Shown one piece after another: positions 1 through 7,698 of a stretch of 64,000 nt of DNA (its first letter is position 1; each line of letters starts with the position of its first letter). The stretch is taken from positions 868,001 to 932,000 of the forward strand of contig NZ_JACHZQ010000001.1 of NCBI RefSeq assembly GCF_014193655.1, in the 5' to 3' direction. The notes beneath the pieces are model-generated. The model was not told the origin of the DNA, made no database searches, and worked only from the letters and a program-made list of their open reading frames with translations. A program made the position numbers and the translations under genes. The stretch comes from Rhizobium sp. BK313 (GTDB taxonomy: Bacteria > Pseudomonadota > Alphaproteobacteria > Rhizobiales > Rhizobiaceae).

Positions 1-18
1 CTGGGGATCTAACCCACG

Positions 19-516
19 ATGGACATCCGCTCGCCTACGCTGAAGTTGCGAGACAAGTGGCCCGACTTCCAGGTGATCGATACGTCGTATGGAAGGCTGA
101 TCCTTCTTGACACGCATGAACCGCAGAGGGCGGAGGGCAGGCTATGCGAAAGACGTCTAGCCTGGCTGCGAGATCGAATAGCCGCTGCTGCATCTTACAA
201 CAAAGTCGGCAGCCAATGGCGTGGCAAACCGATTTCGAAATTCCAGGACAAGTTTGGCGCACCGACGAACCGCAGCAATTCTGGCGACGCGACCGTTCTA
301 ACCTGGCAGCGATCTCGCGTGGCGCGGATATTGCACCATGCTGTCGTCATCCAGATCGAGGGCTCAAGCTACTGGCCCCGTCAACATGCCGAACTCATGC
401 CGGAGCACGTCCGCTCAAAAGCCCTCATCGCTCGGCCCGCCTTCGCGCCGCCATCAAAACCGCGCGGCAGGCCACCGAAAAATGGCCATCTCTCCCTCTC
501 GTCCACGTCGGCATAA
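19..516 (+). CDS. hypothetical protein with AT-hook-like C-terminus
   Basis: An open frame of 165 residues that I do not recognise. The middle (about residues 70-100) has a KPISKFQDKFGAPT stretch followed by a GD..TW pattern, which resembles small domains in alphaproteobacterial periplasmic or lipoprotein sequences, but there is no signal peptide. Near the end is PRGRPPK, the core of an AT-hook DNA-binding motif. A second long frame overlaps it on the same strand from position 144, so the true frame is uncertain and the gene may be a frameshifted remnant. No clear ribosome-binding site precedes the start. Confidence 0.3.
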   Translation: MDIRSPTLKLRDKWPDFQVIDTSYGRLILLDTHEPQRAEGRLCERRLAWLRDRIAAAASYNKVGSQWRGKPISKFQDKFGAPTNRSNSGDATVLTWQRSRVARILHHAVVIQIEGSSYWPRQHAELMPEHVRSKALIARPAFAPPSKPRGRPPKNGHLSLSSTSA

Positions 517-603
517 TTGGGGAATTTTACTTCGGCACTTTTGAGGATTTTTCAATCGGCATTGACGATGTCGGCCCGAAGTAGGTCATCCCATTGCATG
601 AAG

Positions 604-1245
604 TCAACGGATAGAGTTGAGCGTCGCGCTTTCATGTTCTGATGCTGACGCGATCCAGGACGTGGCGCAAACAGGCTTCTCGAATTGAGAGAAGACCGAT
701 GCATTGATTATATGGCGGCAAATTGCATTCGGGTCAGCAGCGTCGAAGTCGATATCGATTTGTTCAACACGAGGATGAGGAAACTCATAGGTCGTGATAT
801 ACGCGAGCTGGCCAGGCTGGGCCTCTATCGGCATAACTGATAAGCTGGTAGCGGTTATGCTGCCGAGCCAAAGCCTGTTTTCGGCAAGGTCAACCAAACC
901 ACAAATTCGGGGCGTATCGTGCTGATCGAACTCACGGTCTAAGCCAACGAGAACGCTCACAATCGCATCTCGCGGGGCATTGCCTGCCTGAAGCCGCTCA
1001 TAAATCGGTCTTGTGTGAGTGCCGTTGCTTACAACTGCAAAACGCGCATTCCAAATTAAACATTCATAGGCGATGTAAGGGCTGTCTGATGCTGCGTCGG
1101 CGCTACCCGGCTGAGCAATAATTTTCACAGTGTTGCCCAGCTTTTCTGCATTCCTGTTAGGGTATGATCTGCTTGAAACCCTATAGGCAGCGGTCAAATC
1201 GCCTTTTCGATTGCGACCTACTCCAACAATTCGACCAACATACAT
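604..1245 (-). CDS. PurO-type IMP cyclohydrolase family protein
   Basis: The 213-residue product matches the PurO family (archaeal-type IMP cyclohydrolase, an Ntn-hydrolase-like fold that closes the purine ring of FAICAR to IMP) along its whole length. Family signatures visible are MYVGRIVGVG at the N-terminus, YRVSSRSYPNR at about 22-32, PYIAYECL, VVSNGTHT, an NTPR-equivalent DTPRI, and YITTYEF. The start chosen is the ATG of MYVGR, 10 bases after CGGAGAA; an earlier in-frame ATG adds 15 residues that the family lacks. PurO is typical of archaea, while bacteria normally use PurH, so a bacterial copy beside Nudix, methyltransferase and carbamoyltransferase genes suggests a specialised rather than housekeeping role (inference). 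Confidence 0.82.
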   Translation of the reverse strand: MYVGRIVGVGRNRKGDLTAAYRVSSRSYPNRNAEKLGNTVKIIAQPGSADAASDSPYIAYECLIWNARFAVVSNGTHTRPIYERLQAGNAPRDAIVSVLVGLDREFDQHDTPRICGLVDLAENRLWLGSITATSLSVMPIEAQPGQLAYITTYEFPHPRVEQIDIDFDAADPNAICRHIINASVFSQFEKPVCATSWIASASEHESATLNSIR

Positions 1246-1424
1246 CTCTAAAATTCTCCGGGTTAATACGGCGGCCATCGTAGCAACCAATTACCAGCCT
1301 GCCCAGTTTGCGAGGTTTGGATACACAACTGACTTTTGCGTCGCCTGGATTTAGGGGCATTCCTGCCGAGCGACTTAGGCCCCGGACCGATCAATCCGAC
1401 GTGACGCCATAATCGCTGTGAGGC

Positions 1425-1841
1425 TTAAGCGGACTCCGCTCTTCGGTGCATAGCTAGATTCCCGAGCATTTCAGCAAGCTGAGGGAGCGCCAACTCGGCT
1501 TCGAATCCTATCGCGGCAGCGGTAAACCATCTTAGCTCGGTATGTTCATCATCGATGAGGCGCGGACAGCCGCGCCACTTATCGACGTGATAGACATGGA
1601 ACGTGGCGGATGCCTCGGGCGGCGATTCTGAAACGAATCTCCCGACAAACTGCCAATGCTCTGGGTTGACGCCGATCTCTTCCATCAGTTCTCGACACAT
1701 CGTCGTCTCAGCGTCTTCGCCATTCTCAATGTGGCCGCCGGGGAGGCTCCAACGATTTGGATGCGCCTTGCGCTTGGAACCTCGTCTTGCAAGCAGAACG
1801 GTTCCGTTCTGGGTTAGGGCACCCATCGCAATGTCGGGCAT
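1425..1841 (-). CDS. MutT-like Nudix hydrolase
   Basis: A 138-residue single-domain Nudix hydrolase. The full Nudix box is present at about residues 36-58, beginning GHIENGE and ending RELMEEIG, with the Gly, both Glu groups and the Arg-Glu pair expected for metal-dependent cleavage of a nucleoside-diphosphate-X bond. The early AMGALTQNGTVLLARRGSKR segment and SLPGGH fit MutT/NudG-like nucleotide hydrolases; the exact substrate cannot be read. It is transcribed like the PurO-type gene downstream of it (about 180 bp away) and may belong to the same transcription unit. Confidence 0.85.
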   Translation of the reverse strand: MPDIAMGALTQNGTVLLARRGSKRKAHPNRWSLPGGHIENGEDAETTMCRELMEEIGVNPEHWQFVGRFVSESPPEASATFHVYHVDKWRGCPRLIDDEHTELRWFTAAAIGFEAELALPQLAEMLGNLAMHRRAESA

Positions 1842-2091
1842 CTATGCTTCTCCGATTCATCGACATCGTGCCGATGCTGCCTGTCGCGCCGCCGCTCGTT
1901 ACAATGAACCAGCAGTAACCGTCATTTTCAGGCTCTGATCAAGCAGTCCTGACCCCATTTAGCTATGGGACAACACAACCATTGCGGTTCCGTCCGAAGT
2001 TAAGTTACGCTCGCAACACAGGTTACATTCATGTGGGAACCCAGACAAACCACATGGCAGGCCTTAATCTTGCTTGGGCAAGGAGGAATTA

Positions 2092-2634
2092 ATGAGCGGC
2101 TTAATCGACGTTCTTGATGAAAACGGTTTGCGCACAGGAGAGGTCCTTACTAGAAAAGAGGTTCATGCACTAGGTAAGCCTCATCGCGTGATCCATCTCT
2201 ACCTTTTCAACCAAGACAACATGATTGTCCTCCAAAAGCGGTCACAATATGTGGACCATTATCCAGGTGCATTCACCATTTCAGTTCTATGTCACATCGA
2301 TGCAGGCGAGAGCAGCATGGATTCGGCGAGAAGAGAGATAAAAGAGGAGCTTGGTTTGAATCCGGATGGATATGAAATTGATTTCTTGTTTTCGTATAGA
2401 AGAGACGCGATCCTAAGCCCCACATATATAGATAAGCACTTTAACGATATTTATATTGCACGAGGTACATTTTGTTTTGAAGATATTTCAATTGATAAAG
2501 GAGAAGTAGAATCTGTCGAACTCGTTCCGTATGAAATATTCATTGACATGATCAATGATAAAACAAGCAAATTGGCAGATATATATTTCGACGAATGCCA
2601 AGATGTAATCTATTTTGTGGGGAATTCCAAATAA
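2092..2634 (+). CDS. Nudix hydrolase of the IPP-isomerase-like type, AT-rich
   Basis: A 180-residue Nudix protein with a textbook start: AAGGAGG lies just before the ATG. The N-terminus (DVLDENGL, then a TRKEVH..G..HRV.HLYLFN pattern) is that of the YfcD/Idi-like Nudix group, which includes isopentenyl-diphosphate isomerase relatives. The Nudix box runs from HIDAGE to RREIKEELG, but the first glycine of the consensus is a cysteine (VLCHIDAGE). The gene is strikingly AT-rich with A/T-ending codons, unlike every neighbour, and it is the only plus-strand gene in this part, so recent transfer from a low-GC donor is likely. Substrate unknown. Confidence 0.8.
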   Translation: MSGLIDVLDENGLRTGEVLTRKEVHALGKPHRVIHLYLFNQDNMIVLQKRSQYVDHYPGAFTISVLCHIDAGESSMDSARREIKEELGLNPDGYEIDFLFSYRRDAILSPTYIDKHFNDIYIARGTFCFEDISIDKGEVESVELVPYEIFIDMINDKTSKLADIYFDECQDVIYFVGNSK

Positions 2635-2639
2635 CAACG

Positions 2640-2812
2640 CGCCTGACGTTCCCGAAAAAAGCCACCGCGTTATCGACCAAAGGCCTCCTTATCAGTCCCC
2701 CTTTTGCGCCAGCAGCCTGAGAATGGCCCCGAACGGTGGTGCTGTCGATTATGCGTTGCCAGTCGTCTATTGGGCCGAGTTCAACGTTACCTAAGACTAC
2801 GATCCGCTGCAT
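2640..2812 (-). pseudogene. fragment of an IS5-type DDE transposase
   Basis: A minus-strand frame carries DSTTVRGHSQAAGAKGG, which fits the segment around the first catalytic Asp of IS5/IS427-group transposases (D-S-T-x-V-R-x-H, then a Gly-rich stretch). Only about 60 residues remain, without the remaining DDE residues or terminal inverted repeats that I can find. It lies between the AT-rich Nudix gene and the methyltransferase and is a plausible scar of the event that brought in the Nudix gene (inference). Confidence 0.45.
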
Positions 2813-2827
2813 GAATTTCGCGACAAT

Positions 2828-3625
2828 TCAGGACGCTTTCCGGCTGATAAACAGGCCGGTTTCTTTCTCGGCTTCAAGCACGCCGTCGCCCACCCGAAAT
2901 GCCTCGGTGATCGCATCCCGAAACGCGGCAAGCCGTGCCTCGTCGGCTTCGTCACCGGGCGGATAGGACGTGAGCGCCAGGAATACGTCTTCCGGCTCCG
3001 TTACCCGTAGCCGGGCTGGATGCTGCGTCATGGTGACATTCCCGAACTGGGTTTGCATGAGCCGTTCAGCAGTGTCATAGCCGAAAGCGGCCCCGGCAGG
3101 ATCATAGGGAGGACTGCCGAACACGGTTGTCAGCTCATACATCTTGCGCATGTTGCCAGCCCCGTTGGTCGTCACCGCAAGGAAACCGCCCGGCTTCAGC
3201 ACACGATACATTTCCGCGATGGCCTGCGGCTGGTCCGGCAAATGGTAGAGCATGTGCATTGCTATGACGGCATCAAAAGAGCCGTCCTCAAGGGGCAAGG
3301 CGGTCGCGTCGGCTTGTTGACCTGTGACCTCACCGAACGCCAATGACTGACAGCGCTCAACCGCCTCTTGCACCATACCTGGGGAGAGATCGGAAAGGGT
3401 GAGGTCGAGACTTTCCGGCAGTTCGTTCACCGTCGCCGCCCAGAACCAGCCAGGGCCGCAGCCAACATCCAGAATGCGATTTCCGGCGTTGAGGGGTAGC
3501 TGTCTCGCCACCCATGGAAACCAGCCGATTTCGGCAATCGTATATTCGCTGTTGAGGCGAGCGCGGGCGGCAAGCTTTCGGCTGTCGCTATACTGCTTTT
3601 CATTGCCAGTGGTTATAGATGACAT
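2828..3625 (-). CDS. class I SAM-dependent methyltransferase
   Basis: A 265-residue UbiE/BioC-like methyltransferase. Motif I is ILDVGCGPGWF (about residues 51-61), the acidic end of the second strand is DLTLSDLSPGM, and the post-I and motif II/III regions read FDAVIAMHMLYHLPD and LKPGGFLAVTT. These bind S-adenosylmethionine; the acceptor is not predictable. It sits between the carbamoyltransferase relative and the Nudix genes on the same strand, so modification of a small-molecule intermediate is a reasonable guess. Confidence 0.85.
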   Translation of the reverse strand: MSSITTGNEKQYSDSRKLAARARLNSEYTIAEIGWFPWVARQLPLNAGNRILDVGCGPGWFWAATVNELPESLDLTLSDLSPGMVQEAVERCQSLAFGEVTGQQADATALPLEDGSFDAVIAMHMLYHLPDQPQAIAEMYRVLKPGGFLAVTTNGAGNMRKMYELTTVFGSPPYDPAGAAFGYDTAERLMQTQFGNVTMTQHPARLRVTEPEDVFLALTSYPPGDEADEARLAAFRDAITEAFRVGDGVLEAEKETGLFISRKAS

Positions 3626-3856
3626 GCGGTGCCCTCGGTGCCATTGAACTCAGATTCGCAAGAGTCCCGATTAAAGCTACGGTATTTCGACTGAATGCGA
3701 CGTCACAAAGATAGGCATTCTGCGACAACTGAGTCCTCAGAATGCTTGACGAAGATATTCTAAGCAAGAAAAGCCGCCGGGAACGCCCATGGTGCAAGCG
3801 GAGTTAGCACCAATATCTACTTTGATTCCACATTTCGGTTAGGGGCTGGCCCTCTA

Positions 3857-4729
3857 CTAGGCAGCAACCCATTCAAGCAAGGCGTTCTGTGCGTGCAAAA
3901 GATATGCCTTTGCAACGCCGCTCTGGCAGGCTGGATGGCTCATTGCATCCACTGTCACTTCCTGTCCTCTAGCGACAGGCGGGCAGGGGAGGAAGATCAC
4001 ATCGCGGCGACACGTTTCAAGCATTGATGCTGATATCTGATATCGCAGCATATGGTGTTCACTTGCCCCGCTGGGCCAACAATCCGTTACGATGATATCT
4101 GCATTCGACATCTCACTCAGATCGGTGCTGGCGGCAAAGTTGGGGTTCAGTAGCGACACGTCCCGAACATGCCAGTTTTCCGGATAGACCTGTTTGACCT
4201 GGATCGGCAACGATATGGACGCTTCAACCCAGGACCGAAGAATATTCGCATCCGGAGCGACCACGGCGATTTTTAGTCCCTCAAGGGTTCCTCTCTTGCT
4301 TTGGATATAAGCGAGATCGCCGAGCGTTTCGCACGGGTGATTGGATTTTGTTCGTGCGTTGATCACCGGAGCTTTGGCGCACGATGCCAAGTCCTTCAGC
4401 ATCGATAGTTCCTTGGTTCGGACAACCAAAATGTCGAACCAGTTGTCGAGATATTGCGCCAAATCAGCTGTCGGTTCGCGGAGATTAAAGCTGATTGGAG
4501 AGGTCACGCAGATGCCGCCCAGAGCCTGTACGCCCAGATCAAAGGCGGTCGTGTTTCTCCAGCCACTATCATCGGCAATCAGCGCAACGCGTTTGCCAAA
4601 CAAGCTTTGGGGCATCGTTCGGTCGGTCCAGGCCGTTGCGAGGAACTGAGCACGGTCGATGATGGATAAGATTACGTCTGGCGGTAGTCCATGGAATTCG
4701 AGAAAGTCCCTGTTGGAATTTTTCGGCAT
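3857..4729 (-). CDS. aspartate/ornithine carbamoyltransferase family protein with altered active-site motifs
   Basis: A 290-residue member of the ATCase/OTCase superfamily. The order of landmarks is conserved: the phosphate-binding loop (canonically STRT) is SGWRNT at 55-60, followed by TAFDLGVQALGG; the carbamoyl-binding HPxQ is HPCE at 131-134 followed by LGDLAYI; the second-domain LKIAVVAPD strand follows; and the HCLP loop is PCPP at 248-251 followed by RGQE. The Thr-Arg-Thr core and the HCLP histidine are changed, so the usual carbamoyl-phosphate chemistry may be modified or lost. The start is the ATG after GAGGTGAGA; an upstream ATG 21 bases earlier has no better site. Not a housekeeping pyrB or argF (inference). 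Confidence 0.75.
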   Translation of the reverse strand: MPKNSNRDFLEFHGLPPDVILSIIDRAQFLATAWTDRTMPQSLFGKRVALIADDSGWRNTTAFDLGVQALGGICVTSPISFNLREPTADLAQYLDNWFDILVVRTKELSMLKDLASCAKAPVINARTKSNHPCETLGDLAYIQSKRGTLEGLKIAVVAPDANILRSWVEASISLPIQVKQVYPENWHVRDVSLLNPNFAASTDLSEMSNADIIVTDCWPSGASEHHMLRYQISASMLETCRRDVIFLPCPPVARGQEVTVDAMSHPACQSGVAKAYLLHAQNALLEWVAA

Positions 4730-4843
4730 TCTCACCTCAGCATTCATCAATCCGAATAGCCCTCGATGGCCGCTAACTTAAACGCGAAATATGCTGGCGA
4801 GGAAGGGTGGAATTCCATCGCCGTAGGTTGCGATCTCAACCTA

Positions 4844-5050
4844 CTAGTAGTGGCGGGGATGACGCGCTTGTAAGCGTTTGAACCATGATCGGGGCTTCCA
4901 TAGCAGGATCAAAACAACGCCGAGAGCAGCCCTGAAGATCGGATGGAGACCCAAGGCTCCTACGCCTAACAAGCCGACCAGCATTCCGACGCCAATGAAG
5001 AATCTTGTAACAAAGGGTCCCTTTAGGGCATCCCATAGTTCTTCATGCAT
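4844..5050 (-). CDS. small membrane protein
   Basis: A 68-residue product with two hydrophobic segments (about residues 17-32 and 35-47, RFFIGVGMLVGLLGVGALG then AALGVVLILLW) and a basic tail rich in Arg, His and Lys. The ATG of MHEEL is preceded by GGAAG at a good distance. I do not recognise a family. It lies just upstream of the carbamoyltransferase relative on the same strand, about 115 bases away. Confidence 0.5.
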   Translation of the reverse strand: MHEELWDALKGPFVTRFFIGVGMLVGLLGVGALGLHPIFRAALGVVLILLWKPRSWFKRLQARHPRHY

Positions 5051-5419
5051 TATTCTTCCGAAAAAGCTGCCCCTCGTTGGCAATCTCGGCATGTTTCACT
5101 TGCTCCAGGTCCTGGGAGATCGATCCCGCGTTTGCGTGACGCATTGCTCCCAGTTGTATGTCCGCAGCCATGGCAGCATAGAAGGACAACTTCAATTTTC
5201 GAAAAGGTTTCGGCGCTACTAGGGCTGATTTGGGCGACGGGATGCGCCTGTGAGTCGGGGTAAAACGGCAGAGTTTTCCAAATGGCCGACAGTTCTAAGG
5301 AGTCGGTATCGAGCCTGTTATTCCCGACCGGATCACGGAAGGGGATTTGCGCAAGGGTAATGACGTCATGGTGGAGCAGGCCGTACGCGCCACATTTTAG
5401 CCAAGGCGCTGCAAACTGC
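5051..5419. other. intergenic stretch without a supported gene
   Basis: Frames on both strands here are short and uncoded in appearance. Nothing else recognisable was found. Confidence 0.4.
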
Positions 5420-5902
5420 TCAAGCGGCGGGGCGCGTTTCTAAAGCCACAAGCAATCCCTTTAGCTCTGGCTCCTCTACGCGGGTGGCCGCTTCGACGGG
5501 AGACATCCATTCTATGGTACGCTCCCTATATTCAGGGAACTTGTCGGAGACTTTATCGACTGCAAGAAGATGCACTTCCACCATCGTGGGAGCCTTATTC
5601 CCGTCGGCGAGTGTCTTGAGATAGGTGTAATAGCCAAGGGGTCTCTTCTTGGCTCTGCCTTTAACGCCCGCTTCCTCCCAAGCTTCACGCTCCGCGACCT
5701 CGTGCGGCTTCAATCCCTTGATCGGCCACCCCTTTGGTATCGTCCAGCGGCGCGTTTCGCGGGTAGTAACAAGCAGGATTTCGATCCGACCTTGTGAACC
5801 GGTGCGGAGACAGACAGCACCGAACTGTTCAAACGTCTCGCCACGTATCATCACTTCTGTGTATTCAGCGAGACGTGCGAGGTGGGGTCCGTCTTTGCTC
5901 AT
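5420..5902 (-). CDS. DIPP-type Nudix hydrolase
   Basis: A 160-residue Nudix hydrolase of the diphosphoinositol-polyphosphate-phosphohydrolase-like group common in rhizobia. The box region reads TIPKGWPIKG at about 53-62 and ends EREAWEEAGV, in which the metal-binding Glu residues are kept while the first Glu of the strict consensus is replaced, as is usual in this subgroup. These enzymes hydrolyse diphosphates of dinucleotides or inositol phosphates; the substrate is not predictable. It may be an unrelated housekeeping gene next to the enzyme group rather than part of it. Confidence 0.85.
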   Translation of the reverse strand: MSKDGPHLARLAEYTEVMIRGETFEQFGAVCLRTGSQGRIEILLVTTRETRRWTIPKGWPIKGLKPHEVAEREAWEEAGVKGRAKKRPLGYYTYLKTLADGNKAPTMVEVHLLAVDKVSDKFPEYRERTIEWMSPVEAATRVEEPELKGLLVALETRPAA

Positions 5903-6453
5903 GGGCTTGATCCAGTCATTCCATAAATAATGGGGTGCAAATTGATTCCTGACGATGGCCGGTAGGGTAGCTAGTTACCGCGTCGAGAAGCCCTTTGGCA
6001 ACGCCCGTCCCAGTCGCAAGATCAAAAGGCTTCGAGCGGCGATCTGGACGCCATGACTGCGGTGCTTCTGAAAGCCGGGCCGCTCGGAAAAATCGTTCGT
6101 CAGAACCCAACCCTGCGAGCGATTGCCGAACTTCGCTTGTGCAAGGCTTTGGCTGAATTAGGCGAACTTACGAAGATGGAACTCATGGCTTCCATCTGCA
6201 TACTGACGGCGCGAGCGGAGAAGGCGATCCGCCTATGGGCGTTAAAATCGACAACGGCTGACGGGACTGAGTGGCGACGCCGCAAAGTCCCCTAATTGGC
6301 GTGTTCGGGGTGGCGCTGGGCTTCGCCTATTGGCGCTCCGGAAGTGGCCGTCTTCCGCTGTCGGCCCAATTGTGGTCATCAAGCTGGAGACCCAGCCATT
6401 GAATGTGTCGCCTCAGCTCAGACCGAGACGACAAAGGCACCTGTTGATCTCGA
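5903..6453. other. intergenic stretch without a supported gene
   Basis: Short frames exist on both strands (for example 6053-6295 plus) but none resembles a known family or has a convincing ribosome-binding site. The stretch separates the Nudix gene from the aminoacyl-tRNA synthetase-like gene. Confidence 0.4.
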
Positions 6454-7206
6454 TTAGGCCCGGTCTGCGGCGATTGACCAATTGTGAAGGCAACGGTCTA
6501 GGCCGATGGCTATCTCTAGGACGAGGACGTCGTGTTCGCGGGTCGCGCCCCCCTTCGCTCGGGAGACGAACTTGCGTGGGAAGTCCGTCCTACGTGAGAT
6601 TGAGCAGATCTCCATCCACTTGAAACCGTTGTCAACCTCCACGTCCATTGTGACCTGAGAGTAGCTCGGCAGACGGTCGGATTCCACAATTCGAGTGGGA
6701 AGATTGATCACCGAGGCGATCATCTTCCGGACGGGCTCAAGACATGCCGCGTGGTAGTCCATGTCGCTGTCGGCGGAGAAGGCCGCTTGGAACTCGATCT
6801 GCCAAAACTCCTTGAGCCGCATGTGCGCGGTCGTCTGCTCCTGCTCACGACGGTAAGAGCGTCCAGCCTGCCAGACGCAGAGCGGCAACTTAGCACCGGA
6901 ATGAGTGTTGAGGAGATGCGCCATGTAGGCGTAGGTAGAAGGGGTGGTCTCTGGACGAAGGACAAGTTCCGTTTCGGTGCCCGTCAGCTTCTCTTGCACC
7001 CAGACATCGGCGTTCTCGTAAGCATCGGAGATGAGGTGTCGGGGGACGAGCGCGGGGGCTTCCACGCGCCGCGTGTCCCAGGCCGGATTAATGGACCGGA
7101 GGAAGGCGCGGACTTCCTCCGAAAAATATCGGATAAACTCTTCACGTCGGAGGATTTCACGTTCCTCCCAGTGCACGAGCGAATTTACATTCAGAATACT
7201 GAGCAT
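6454..7206 (-). CDS. free-standing class II aminoacyl-tRNA synthetase-like catalytic core (GlyRS-like)
   Basis: A 250-residue protein consisting only of a class II synthetase core. LRPETTPSTY at 83-92 corresponds to the LRPETAQ segment of glycyl-tRNA synthetase; motif 2 is GRSYRREQ at 115-122, followed by RLKEFWQIEFQ; WMEICSISRRTDF at 197-209 corresponds to the GlyRS WxE...DRSDY segment; motif 3 is EIAIGLDRCL at 231-240 with the invariant Arg. There is no anticodon-binding domain, so it cannot be a normal GlyRS (which is about twice as long). Such orphan cores usually activate an amino acid or carry out ligase reactions in specialised metabolism or protein modification (known for GenX/EpmA, HisZ-type relatives). 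It is plausibly the amino-acid-activating enzyme of the neighbouring gene group (inference). Confidence 0.78.
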   Translation of the reverse strand: MLSILNVNSLVHWEEREILRREEFIRYFSEEVRAFLRSINPAWDTRRVEAPALVPRHLISDAYENADVWVQEKLTGTETELVLRPETTPSTYAYMAHLLNTHSGAKLPLCVWQAGRSYRREQEQTTAHMRLKEFWQIEFQAAFSADSDMDYHAACLEPVRKMIASVINLPTRIVESDRLPSYSQVTMDVEVDNGFKWMEICSISRRTDFPRKFVSRAKGGATREHDVLVLEIAIGLDRCLHNWSIAADRA

Positions 7207-7488
7207 GGCCGAATCTCCATGATGGCCATTAAGAGGATGGGGTGGATGCTTTACGTCCAGTCGGTCGCGCGAATACGCGCGGCATCACGACCGGACGCGA
7301 AGACCTCGTCCTCCGAACACGCATGCGAAGACGGCCCGCTGGTTGCGGCCTTCATTCATCGATGCTGCGTGTGTGTTGCTCATAACGCGCATGAATGCAT
7401 TCGTCAGTGCAAAGGGTCAATCTTTATTTTGCCAGCGTCTGGCATAGAGCTGTCGATGTTCTCGTCTGCTTCCGGCCTTGTGCGGTCA

Positions 7489-7686
7489 TTACAAGGTCTT
7501 CGTCATCAGAGGGCTCGCCCGGTCCGCGTCGACCATTTCCCAACCAATCCGCTCGTAGAAAGCCACTGCATCGGATGCAGCGTGGACTTCGAGCACACTT
7601 ACATTTTGCGTTCGGGCTAATCTCTCGACAGCGTTCATCATCGTTCTACCAAAGACTCTCCGGCATCGCGGATCGATCACCGCCAA
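7489..7686 (-). pseudogene. C-terminal half of a GNAT acetyltransferase
   Basis: The 65 residues match the second half of a GNAT fold: a degenerate acetyl-CoA loop (RRVFGRTMMNAVERLAR) followed by VLEVHAASDAVAFYERIGWE, the typical beta5-helix-beta6 end. The N-terminal half is absent: the frame begins 12 bases after the stop of the monooxygenase gene, suggesting a deletion junction at the end of that operon. Confidence 0.6.
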
Positions 7687-7698
7687 TCGCCATTAACG

